Below, one piece after another: positions 52,543 through 60,302 of a stretch of 64,000 bases of DNA. The DNA is from Nocardia brasiliensis NBRC 14402 (lineage in GTDB: Bacteria > Actinomycetota > Actinomycetes > Mycobacteriales > Mycobacteriaceae): the NCBI RefSeq assembly GCF_000308475.2, contig NZ_BAFT02000044.1:1-64000 (forward strand). The letters run 5' to 3'. Below the pieces are notes generated by a model. That model made no database searches. It saw only the letters and a program-made list of their open reading frames with translations, and was not told the origin of the DNA. How positions within the stretch are numbered: position 1 is the first letter of the stretch; every line of letters begins with the position of its first letter. The position numbers were made by a program, and so were the translations under genes.

Positions 52543-52857
52543 TTGTACAAGATCTTTTCTGCCGCTCTGCTGACCGCCGCGGCCGTCGGCTCGCTGGTTC
52601 TCGTGCCCGCCGCGACCGCACACGCCAAGTCGCCGGTCTGCGACACCGCCATCGCCTGGATCAACGCGGCAATCGACATGTCCCCGGACGGCAATCTCGA
52701 TGCGGCCACCCTGCAGTCGCTGTCCGCGCGGCTGTCCGGGCTTCCGGCCGTGGGCGAGGAGAAGGCGGCGATCGAGGCGTACGCGGCCGCCCTGCTCGAC
52801 GACGGCGCCGACATGGACGCTGCCACCGACGCGTTCAACGCCGTCTGCGCGAGCTGA
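52543..52857 (+). CDS. Small secreted protein
   Basis: A 104-residue exported protein: TTG start, signal peptide MYKIFSAALLTAAAVGSLVL with cleavage after TAHA, and a mature part with two cysteines (SPVCDTAIAW near its start and NAVCAS at the end) that could pair. The mature part is acidic and helical. GAGGGA precedes the start. I do not recognise the family. Confidence 0.75.
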   Translation: MYKIFSAALLTAAAVGSLVLVPAATAHAKSPVCDTAIAWINAAIDMSPDGNLDAATLQSLSARLSGLPAVGEEKAAIEAYAAALLDDGADMDAATDAFNAVCAS

Positions 52858-52954
52858 CCGGTCGCCGCAGAGCGGGAAACAGTTCCGCTCTGCGGCCGTC
52901 GCCCGCTTCGTGGACGCCTGCCCCGTCGGCGAATTCCGGACACCGGCGGTCGAC

Positions 52955-53290
52955 TCAGTAACGGAATTCACCGGTGTAGTCATCGGGCCGGACGACGTGC
53001 GGCCCGCCCTCGGCATCCATGTCGCGGCGCGCGATCACCGCTTTCTCCAGCAGATTGCGTTCTCGGAGAAGCTTTTCGGCTTCTTCGACGACCATGACCC
53101 ACTGACTCGGCCGGACGAGACCGAACACATTCATCGTCTCGTACCCGAAATCGTTGCCGTCGATCACGCCGATATCCGCACGCGGAAAGGCTGTTTCGAG
53201 CGCGACTTCCAACTCCTGCAAGACGTCGATGTCGTCCACGGCTCCCGTTCTGGGGAGTTGCACGATCAGCTGCCAGCTCTGCGCTTCCAC
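52955..53290 (-). CDS. Hypothetical protein, probably 5'-truncated
   Basis: About 111 residues, with LIVQLPRTGAVDDIDVLQEL and VALETAFPRADIGVIDGNDF, then MNVFGLVRPSQWVMVVEEAE. This has clear protein character but no family known to me. The start is uncertain: GTG 53290 is the first usable codon downstream of the point where Tn3-type transposase sequence begins on the other strand, and no ribosome binding site is seen. The 5' end was probably replaced by the insertion. Confidence 0.6.
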   Translation of the reverse strand: MEAQSWQLIVQLPRTGAVDDIDVLQELEVALETAFPRADIGVIDGNDFGYETMNVFGLVRPSQWVMVVEEAEKLLRERNLLEKAVIARRDMDAEGGPHVVRPDDYTGEFRY

Positions 53291-53948
53291 GAATTGGAGC
53301 GGTTTTATCCATCTTGACGATGAGGATCGGCGGCTGCTCGCGGCCCGTCGGCGCGATTCGGACCGTTGGGGGTTCGCCCTGCAGCTGGTCACGGTCCGTC
53401 TCTCGGCATGTTTCTGCCGAATCCGCTGGGGGTGCCCGCCGAGTTGGTGGCGTATCTGGCTGAGCAGCTCGATATCGCCGATCCGGCGTGCGTGAAGTCC
53501 TACACCGACCGGGACAAGACCCGCCTCGAGCATGCCTGGGAGATTCAGCGTGAGTGCGGGCTGGTCGCCTTCGGCGAGGTCGAAGGTGAACTCGCGGCGT
53601 GGATCTCGGACCAGGCATGGATGACCGGCGATGGCCCGAAAGCGATTTCGACGGTGCGGTGGCTTGGCTGCGGAACCGCCGCGCGCTGTTGCCGCAGGGT
53701 GTGACGACCTGGAACGTCTTGTCGCGCAAGACCGTCAGGCCGCTGACGAGCGATTGTGGGCGCAACTGGCGAACCAACTGGACCCGCTTACTGCCCGCTC
53801 TCTGCTGGGGAGGCTGATTGCGCGCGAGGAGGGCCGGCGCAAGGTGATCGACCTGGAACGCCTGCGGCGCATCCGATCCCAGGATCTCGGCGACCCGATC
53901 CCTGCGCAGTGCATCGAGCCAGGGCGGCACCTACGCTACCGCACATAG
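53291..53948 (+). pseudogene. Tn3-family transposase, N-terminal remnant (DUF4158), frameshifted
   Basis: Read across frames, the segment gives HLDDEDRRLLAARRRDSDRW, then LGMFLPNPLGVPAELVAYLA, EQLDIADPACVKSYTDRDKT, VEGELAAWISDQAWMTGDGP, DGAVAWLRNRRALLPQGVTT and LERLVAQDRQAADERLWAQL, i.e. the DUF4158 start of Tn3-type transposases in order. At least four single-base indels break it (near 53306, 53400, 53645 and 53710), and the DDE domain is missing. A possible Tn3 end ACGTGAGTTTT lies at 54032-54042. Confidence 0.8.
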
Positions 53949-54205
53949 TGCGTGGCTATATGCGGTAACTTGTCAGCGCCGGATCCCGCGCGGATGTTCA
54001 CCCGACGCCAATTCTGCTGGTCGTCTCTGGCACGTGAGTTTTGCCCGATCGGTGGATCCGGTCCCACTGCCGACCGGGCTCGGGCCGGTCGGCGTCGCGG
54101 CGACGTGTGGTATTCGAGCCCGTCAAGGGCGAATGAGGAGCCGGACCGCAGGACGCCTGTGTCCGGGGCCGGTGCCCCTTTCCCACCCGCGGGTGGGACC
54201 ACGGG

Positions 54206-55054
54206 TCAAAGCCGCAGCAGCCTCTCGGTGTTGCCGTGCGCGATCTTGTCCTTGTCTTCGTCCGGCAGCTCCGCGTCCGCGAGAAACGCAGCCGCGCCGT
54301 CGTTTCCGGCGAACGGGTAGTCCACCGAGAAGAGTATCCGGTCCACGCCGACGGTTTCCAGGCAGAACTTCAACTGGGCGTGGCTGAACATTCCGCTCGG
54401 AGTGATGTAGGTGTTCTGGCGAACGTACTCTCCGATCGTGCGATCGAGTTCGGTGACCTCGCGCTGCAGCGCCTCGTCCAAACGGTCGAGGTAGAACGGG
54501 ATCATCTCGCCCCAGTGGCCGAGGATGATCTGCAGGCGGGGGTATCGATCGAAGACTCCCGCCAGCACCATGTGCAGGAAGTGCACCGCCGTTTCCTGGT
54601 GCCATCCCCACGCGCTGGTCTGAAACCGCGCGACGACCAGCGGGTCCAGTCCCGCGTAATTGGCTTCGGTGACCTCGGTCGGAGGAACACCGGGATGCAG
54701 GTAGATCGGCACGTCGAGGTCGTGGGCGCGATGCAGCACCGGGTCGAAACCCGCGAATCGGTCGGGGTGCGCGGGCCAAGGTGTCGTTTGCTGCGCGGAC
54801 GAGCTCCTGCGCATCGGTGGGCGGGAGTTGCTGGGTCGACAGACACGACAGCACCTGCATGGAAATGCCGTGCTGGTCCATATCGGCGAGACGGTTCTCA
54901 CCCAGGTCGGTCAGAACTTCGAACGCGGGTGAATAGGACAGCCCGGCGCGGGGATCGTAGGCCGCGCCGAAATGAGGACTGAGCCGGTGGGCTTCCGGCG
55001 CACTCGCCTTCGCGATCTCGGGGACCAGGAAATGTTCCCCGACCGGATCGCCAC
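54206..55054 (-). pseudogene. Amidohydrolase (ACMS decarboxylase-like), broken
   Basis: Three pieces align in order to the aminocarboxymuconate-semialdehyde decarboxylase-like amidohydrolases. N-terminal: GEHFLVPEIAKAS, then ENRLADMDQHGISMQVLSCL and AQELVRAANDTLAR. After a frameshift near 54770: HPDRFAGF joined directly to DPVLHRAHDLDVPIYLHPGV, missing roughly 40 residues. Then ILGHWGEMIPFYLDRLDEAL and DRILFSVDYPFAGND are intact. The start region (GTG 55054) is also out of frame. The gene cannot make a full enzyme unless the sequence has errors. Confidence 0.75.
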
Positions 55055-55262
55055 CCGCTCGGCCAGGGACGATGGGCGACGCCTGGGGCGCGGGCCCGTT
55101 GACCGCTACCCGCTCGGTCGACCTGAATACCGGCCTACCCGAATACCGGCCTCTGCCAGTCCGGAACGCCGTTAGCGCCGGATCCTGACCGGTTACACCA
55201 CTATCCCCTTCTCGGCCGGGCGCGGGATTCGGTCTGACCCGCGACGGCTCGAGGCGACGTGG

Positions 55263-56015
55263 TCAAGCCTCACGTCCGACGACATCGACATAGCGCTGCA
55301 GGTACAGCGGCCAGCCCGCATCGTTGCCGACGCCCGCGCGTACCGCGTCACCGGTGTCGCCGTGGCGGTCGAGATTCCGGTGTTCGAGATCGACGCGGGT
55401 GCGGTCGGGGGTTTCGGCGGTGAAGCGGACCTCCACTTCGGAGGTCTTGTCCGGGTCGTTCTCGATTTCCCAGCGGCCGTTGATATCCCAGCTGAACACC
55501 ACCCGATTCGGCGGTTCGTACGCGAGCACCCGCGCCCACCGGCATTCGCTGCCGTCTTCGCCACGGTCGTAGATGTGCCCGCCGACCCGCGGTTCGAAGA
55601 CGGTCTCGGCGATCGGCACCGCCAGCAGGTTGTGTTCGCGCGGTTTGATCACATCGAATCGTGTGGTGAACAGCGTGAACGCGCGCTCGAGCGGCGCGTC
55701 GACCACGATCTGCAACCGCACGGGTTCGGTTCGGGTCTGGGTCATGACTTCTCCTGAATCTTGTTCGACCAGCTCCTGATACGTGGCGAGGGCGCGTCCC
55801 CAGAACCGGTCGAGCTGGGCGCGCAGCGCACCCATCCCGTCCGGATTCAACTGGTAGATCCGGCGTGTCCCGACGGCGCGGTCCAGCACCAGCCCCGCCT
55901 CCTTGAGCACCTTCAGGTGTTGCGACACTGCCGGTCGGCTGATCGGCAACGCTTGCGCGAGTTCACCGACCGCCTGCGGTTTCTCCGCCAGGCGCTCTAC
56001 AATCGTGCGCCGCAT
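55263..56015 (-). CDS. ArsR-type regulator fused to SRPBCC domain
   Basis: A 250-residue single frame. Residues 1-90 are an ArsR winged helix: LPISRPAVSQHLKVLKEAGL and VLDRAVGTRRIYQLNP. From about 95, after an internal ATG with AGGAG ahead (MTQTRTEPV), an AHSA1/SRPBCC domain follows: LQIVVDAPLERAFTLFTTRF, PRVGGHIYDRGEDGSECRWA and RVVFSWDI. The first codons of a normal ArsR (TYRAGDEWGALADR) are in frame upstream but begin at GTA, so ATG 56015 is the first usual start and truncates the HTH. Internal initiation could also make the SRPBCC part alone. Confidence 0.82.
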   Translation of the reverse strand: MRRTIVERLAEKPQAVGELAQALPISRPAVSQHLKVLKEAGLVLDRAVGTRRIYQLNPDGMGALRAQLDRFWGRALATYQELVEQDSGEVMTQTRTEPVRLQIVVDAPLERAFTLFTTRFDVIKPREHNLLAVPIAETVFEPRVGGHIYDRGEDGSECRWARVLAYEPPNRVVFSWDINGRWEIENDPDKTSEVEVRFTAETPDRTRVDLEHRNLDRHGDTGDAVRAGVGNDAGWPLYLQRYVDVVGREA

Positions 56016-56051
56016 CCGGTCGGCCAGCGCACCCCACTCATCTCCTGCTCG

Positions 56052-56084
56052 GTAAGTATCTACGAACCGTAAGTTTCCACTTAC
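56052..56084. promoter_or_regulatory. ArsR operator: GTAAGT/ACTTAC repeats
   Basis: GTAAGTTTCCACTTAC (56069-56084) is a palindrome of GTAAGT and ACTTAC, and another GTAAGT lies at 56052-56057, 17 bases away. They overlap the upstream end of the ArsR-SRPBCC gene and are likely its binding sites. Confidence 0.6.
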
Positions 56085-56231
56085 CGACAGGTGGTGTCAA
56101 TGCCGTACTTCGCCGAAATCGAGACCAGCACCCGCAGACCAGCAACTGCGCTCAACGGCTGGCATAGCGTCAACCTGGTCGGCCGGCTCGACTGAGTGCG
56201 CCGACGGGTCATGCGGCTGGGCCTCACTCCG

Positions 56232-56400
56232 ACAACCATGGAGCGCGCCGCCGTCGTACTCTTCGGCGCGATCGTCGCCGCCTTCGTGCCGATCGTGACC
56301 GCGATCGTCGGCCTCGGTGCGGCCACCTCCCCTGATCATGCTCGGCACCTCGGCGATCGAGATCCCGAACTTCACCACCTTCCTCCCACTCCGGGTAGGA
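56232..56400 (+). pseudogene. MmpL-type transporter fragment
   Basis: ERAAVVLFGAIVAAFVPIVT and AIVGLGAATS in one frame, then, after a shift of frame near 56331, LIMLGTSAIEIPNFTTFL. In MMPL lipid/RND-like exporters these are consecutive membrane segments (a helix pair and the D/P-x-F region). Nothing else of the transporter remains between 56085 and 56599. Confidence 0.6.
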
Positions 56401-56599
56401 ACGGGCGCGCGAGCCAGTTCATGTTGCCCTGGCACTTTGTTCAACCAGGCCCATGCGATGGGGTGCGGCGGTGTCGAGACCAGGGCATGTGGCACTTCGG
56501 CTCGGCAACCGCGGCGCTGGACTCGTTCGCGACTGCCGGCCGGCCGGAGGGATACGTGTTGCGTGGACTCGGTGGGGTCGGTGCACCCATACTGCTCGG

Positions 56600-57349
56600 G
56601 TGAGTGAGCTTGTGGTGCGGGCGAGCGGGGCTGGGCCGGTTGTGGCGTTGGTGCACGGCGGCGCCGGGCCGAAATCGACTTGGGCGGGGTTGGATTCGCT
56701 CGCCGAGCGGTGGACGGTGCTGCACGTGTATCGGCGGGGATACGATCCGAGTCCTGCACCCCTCGACGGACGGCAAGATTTCCTGGTGGACGCGATCGAC
56801 CTCGGCGAGATCTTCCGAGCCCACCGCCCCCACGTGGTCGCCCACTCCTACGGAACGCTGGGATCGATTCTGGCCGCGGCAGCAGATCCGCACATCGTCC
56901 GTTCCCTCACCCTGATCGAACCGCCGCTGTACGTCGTCGCCCCCGACGATCCCGAAGTGCGCCACTTGAAACGCCTCGGCGACGCGGTCCTCACCAACGG
57001 CCTCGACGCCGACCCCGAGGTGCTGCGCGAATTCCTGGTGCTCTCCGGCGCACCCGGCGTCGACGCGGGCCAACTCCCCCAAGCAGCCGTCGCCTCTGTC
57101 CGCCGTGCACTCGGCGGCCGTCTCCCCGGCGAAGCCCATCCCGACTGGGAAGCCTTGCGCGCGGCCCAGATCCCAGCCCTGGTCGCTTCCGGCGGCCACA
57201 CCCCCGCCCTCGAACGAATCTGCGACGCCCTCGCCGCCCTCCTGAACGCCCAGCGCATCATCGCCCCCGGCGCAGGCCATTTCGTCGCCGCCGCCCCGGG
57301 TTTCGCCCACCAACTCACCCAATTCCTCGCCACCCACGACGCCAGGTGA
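56600..57349 (+). CDS. Alpha/beta hydrolase
   Basis: A 249-residue hydrolase. VVALVHGGAGPKSTWAGLDS contains the HGG oxyanion loop, HRPHVVAHSYGTLGSILAAA the nucleophile elbow (H-S-Y-G-T), and IIAPGAGHFVAAAPGFAHQL the catalytic His. GTG 56600 (MSELVVRASG) was chosen because the domain begins there and upstream codons look non-coding. It stands alone. The substrate is unknown. Confidence 0.88.
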   Translation: MSELVVRASGAGPVVALVHGGAGPKSTWAGLDSLAERWTVLHVYRRGYDPSPAPLDGRQDFLVDAIDLGEIFRAHRPHVVAHSYGTLGSILAAAADPHIVRSLTLIEPPLYVVAPDDPEVRHLKRLGDAVLTNGLDADPEVLREFLVLSGAPGVDAGQLPQAAVASVRRALGGRLPGEAHPDWEALRAAQIPALVASGGHTPALERICDALAALLNAQRIIAPGAGHFVAAAPGFAHQLTQFLATHDAR

Positions 57350-57560
57350 GCGGCGGGAACTCCCCGATCACCGGCCGCAAGCCGGAGCACCAGGTTCACC
57401 GATTCGTCGTTCGCGGCCCAGGCGCGAATCGCGGCGCCACGAGGCAAGCCCGCAGCCAGGTCGGGCATTCCGCGGAAGTCGTCGTCGGGTTTGTCGTCGA
57501 ACAGTGCGACGACGACCGCGACCAACCGACACCTTTGGGCACGGACGACGTCCGCCCACG

Positions 57561-57641
57561 CTGGTCACTCGATCAGGAGGAAATGGTGGCGGCATCGCCC
57601 GAGAAGCCCCCGCCACCACTACCTCCTGATCGGGTGACCAG
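57561..57641. repeat. Hairpin repeat, copy 2
   Basis: Arms of 32 bases (57561-57592 and 57610-57641) pair at about 29 positions around a 17-base loop CATCGCCCGAGAAGCCC. The inner stem ATGGTGGCGG and loop match copy 1 at 46628-46692, while the outer stem here is CGATCAGGAGG / CCTCCTGATCG instead of CACCAGGTA / TACCTGGTG. Confidence 0.85.
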
Positions 57642-57744
57642 TGCCCCGAGCGAGTGTCACGCGGCGTGTCGGAGACTTCGCGCCACACCGAACACGCTCG
57701 CCAGTGACGTCGCCGCCCGGGCGTAGGGCGGGCCGATCGGCACC

Positions 57745-57866
57745 GCTGCGCGGGTCGCCACCCTCGGGCCGCCAGGCAAACCGCCGTCCGTTTTGAGCGA
57801 AGCGCGGGTCTCGCGGCACAGCTGCGCGGGCCGCCACCCTCGGGCCTTCGGGCAACCCGCCGTCCG
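57745..57866 (+). repeat. 46-bp direct repeat
   Basis: GCTGCGCGGGTCGCCACCCT... at 57745-57790 recurs at 57821-57866 with a few changes, both ending CCGCCGTCCG. It lies inside a larger set of degenerate repeats in this gene-free region. Confidence 0.7.
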
Positions 57867-58170
57867 CGCAATTAGGAGTTACTGCAATTGGGAGCTACGC
57901 GGACGGAGTGTCGGCGACTCGCGGCCACACAGGACAGGCCCACCAGCAACGTCGCCGCCTTCGTACAGGACAAGCACCTTGGCCCGGGCCGCACTTGTCG
58001 CTGGCGCCTTCGAGCTGCCAAGCGAACCCCCGCCGCCCTGCGGCTGCCAGGCGAACCGGTGCCGCTCGGAGCTTCGCGAACGGCGTGCTGACGGATCACC
58101 GAGCTACACAGCGAGCGCGCCAGAGACATCGCCGCCCATCTTGGTCGTCCTCGCGCATCTTCCGTTCGCC

Positions 58171-58242
58171 CCGCGCACTTTTTGTTGTCCCGCGCGCGTG
58201 TCAGTCGACTGACACGCGCGCGGGACAACAAAAAGTGCGCGG
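58171..58242. repeat. Perfect 72-bp palindrome
   Basis: Two 36-base arms without a single mismatch and without a spacer meet at GTCGAC (58204-58209). The arms read CCGCGCACTTTTTGTTGTCC on the outer side and CGCGCGCGTGTCAG toward the centre. Symmetry stops exactly at both ends. No gene overlaps it. Confidence 0.92.
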
Positions 58243-58955
58243 CATACCACCTGCCGACTCGCTTGCGGCTAGGCGGAGCGGTCGCGGCAGAAATTCCCAA
58301 GGCAGCCGCCGCAGCACAACCTCGTGAGCCGCTGCGTGCGGGTTCGGGACGATGCACTGGCAAGTCGCAGAATTGCGCGCGACGCCCGCTGGTTTGCGGC
58401 CCCACGAGCTGGAGTCGGTACGGCCCGGCCGCCTGGCAGCCCGCGAATCGAGTGCACCGCGTGAATCGAGCGCACCGCAAGAACGGGCAACGCCCCCGCA
58501 GAAGCGCCGACCGGGCCGAAACCGCATTGCTCCCCATCCCGGACCGCAGCTGAACTCACCCGAAACATCCCGCCGACCTCGGTCTCCCACCGCACGTAAG
58601 GCGGATGGATGGAACCCGCAGTGCCACGTGAACAGACACCGGACGACCGAAACCCGCACAGGTGCGAACCCGACGTGCGGGACGAGACGCCGAACTTCCA
58701 GCACGCACTACCGCCAGTCATGAACATAGGGAATTCGTTGTGCGAAGGCCCACACGGCCACATATGAAACCTCGAGGCTCAACGCAGCGCGAACACCCCG
58801 GCAAATCCCCAACACTCGCCTCCCGAAACCCCTTGCGCACCAACACTTCCCCCATGCACAACGCAGCAGAACTTCAGCGAGGAGAGGGGTTCTGAGTCCA
58901 CCAAGGACCGGAAGCGAAAGAGATTCTTCTCTTTCCGCTATCTATTTTATATCGC

Positions 58956-58982
58956 ACCCCCGGTCTTGCGGCAAGGCCGGGG
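58956..58982 (+). promoter_or_regulatory. Rifamycin-associated element (RAE)
   Basis: CTTGCGGCAAGGC with flanking CCCCGG/CCGGGG forms a GC-rich inverted repeat about 55 bases before the glycosyltransferase start. It matches the RAE described upstream of rifamycin-inducible resistance genes in actinobacteria. An AT-rich TATTTTATAT just upstream (about 58943-58952) may be the -10 region. Confidence 0.85.
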
Positions 58983-59037
58983 GGATGCCGCACAATCGTC
59001 GGCCTGAGCTGTTGTCCATCGAATCGGGGGTAGGAAT

Positions 59038-60273
59038 TTGCGGGTGTTGTTGTCGAGTTTCGGGTCGCGTGGCGATGTCGAGCCGATGGTGGGTCTGGCG
59101 GTGCAGTTGCGGGCGCAGGGTGCGCAGGTGAGGGTGTGCGCGCCGCCGGATTTCGCAGGGTTGCTGGATGAGGTGGGGGTGTCGTTCGCGCCGGCCGGTC
59201 CGTCGGTGCGCCGGATCACGGCGGGGCCCGATCGGTGGCAACCGTCCGATATCAGGCAGCGCGCGACAGAGTTGCTCGCGATGCAATACGACACGGTGTG
59301 CACTGCGGCCGCGGACTGCGACGTGGTGGTGGCGACCGGGTTGTTCCCGGCGACGGCGGCGGCGCGGTCAGTGGCCGAGAAGCTGGGCCTCGGCTATGTG
59401 TTCGTGAGCTTCTTCGCGACCCTGTTGCCTTCACCGCATCATCGGCCGCACTCGTGGCCGGGACGCCCCCTGCCGCCGGAGGTGACCGACAACGACACGC
59501 TGTGGGAGTTGAACGCGCAGCATATGAACGAGTTGTTCGGCGAGGTGGTCAACGAGCACCGCGCGACGGTAGGTCTGCGCGTGGTCGAGAACGTGCGCGA
59601 TCACGTGTACACCGACCGTCCCTGGCTGGCGGCGGATCCGGTTCTGGGGCCGTGGCCGCACAGCGCGGATCGGACGGTGGTGCAGACCGGTGCGTGGCTC
59701 CGCCCGGACGACCGTCCGCTGCCTGCCGAGTTGCTGGCGTTCCTGGCGGCGGGCCCGCCGCCGGTGTACGTGGGTTTCGGCAGTATGCCGATGCTCGCGT
59801 CGGCCGATGTCGCCGCGGTGGCGATCGAGGCGGTGCGCGCGCGAGGACGCCGTGTCGTCCTGTCACGTGGCTGGGCCGATCTGGCGTTGGTCGATGACCG
59901 CGACGATTGTTTCGCGGTCGGTGAGGTCAATCAGCAGGCACTGTTCGCCCGGGTGGCCGCGGTGGTGCAGCAAGGGGGCGCGGGCACGACGACGACCGCC
60001 GCCCGCGCGGGTGCGCCACAGGTGCTGGTACCGCAACTGGTGGATCAGCCGTATTGGGCCGAGCGGGTGGCGGATCTCGGCATCGGCGCCGCCTTGGCCG
60101 GCCCGGTGCCGACCGTGGCGTCGCTGTCGGCCGCACTGGAGACAGCGTTGGCCCCCGAGACCCGAGACCGGGCCGCGGCAGTGGCGCACACGATCCGCGC
60201 GGACGGTGCCGCCGTCGCCGCACACCGGCTCATCACGACCTACCGCCGGCACATGCCGCCGGTATCGGCATGA
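59038..60273 (+). CDS. rgt: Glycosyltransferase, probable rifamycin glycosyltransferase
   Basis: A 411-residue GT1/GT-B enzyme of the antibiotic macrolide/vancomycin group. MRVLLSSFGSRGDVEPMVGL is the typical N-terminus, PVYVGFGSMPML the second-domain start, and VVQQGGAGTTTTAARAGAPQ plus VPQLVDQPYWAERV the NDP-sugar site (HxGGxGT variant with Gln, and DQ). The TTG start follows GTAGGAAT. The RAE upstream and the HelR-like gene 29 bases downstream make rifamycin the likely acceptor, as for Rgt enzymes that glucosylate rifampin. Substrate specificity is inferred from context. Confidence 0.85.
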   Translation: MRVLLSSFGSRGDVEPMVGLAVQLRAQGAQVRVCAPPDFAGLLDEVGVSFAPAGPSVRRITAGPDRWQPSDIRQRATELLAMQYDTVCTAAADCDVVVATGLFPATAAARSVAEKLGLGYVFVSFFATLLPSPHHRPHSWPGRPLPPEVTDNDTLWELNAQHMNELFGEVVNEHRATVGLRVVENVRDHVYTDRPWLAADPVLGPWPHSADRTVVQTGAWLRPDDRPLPAELLAFLAAGPPPVYVGFGSMPMLASADVAAVAIEAVRARGRRVVLSRGWADLALVDDRDDCFAVGEVNQQALFARVAAVVQQGGAGTTTTAARAGAPQVLVPQLVDQPYWAERVADLGIGAALAGPVPTVASLSAALETALAPETRDRAAAVAHTIRADGAAVAAHRLITTYRRHMPPVSA

Positions 60274-60302
60274 CGCACGCTATTCGAAAAAGTAAGGGGC
60301 AC

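Larger units (their letters stand above)
57350..59037. other. Gene-free repeat-rich region
   Basis: About 1.7 kb without a gene I can support. It holds, in order: a hairpin repeat (57561-57641), a 46-bp direct repeat (57745-57866), three degenerate 60-bp units (57662, 57904, 58081), a perfect 72-bp palindrome (58171-58242), an 18-bp tandem repeat GAATCGAG(T/C)GCACCGC (about 58442-58477), a short hairpin GAAAGAGA/TCTCTTTC (58916-58935) and the rifamycin-associated element. A short minus-strand frame at 57350-57525 is too weak to call. Confidence 0.6.

Noticed and set aside
54032..54042. ACGTGAGTTTT as a definite Tn3 terminal repeat
   Set aside because: Only 11 bases match the known Tn3 end by memory and no opposite end was found; mentioned only as a possibility.
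57350..57525. Minus-strand frame encoding MVAVVVALFDDKPDD...
   Set aside because: No ribosome binding site, runs into antisense of the neighbouring hydrolase, no family recognised.
58662..58895. Plus-strand 77-codon frame upstream of the RAE
   Set aside because: Arg/Thr/Pro-rich, no start signal, no recognisable features.
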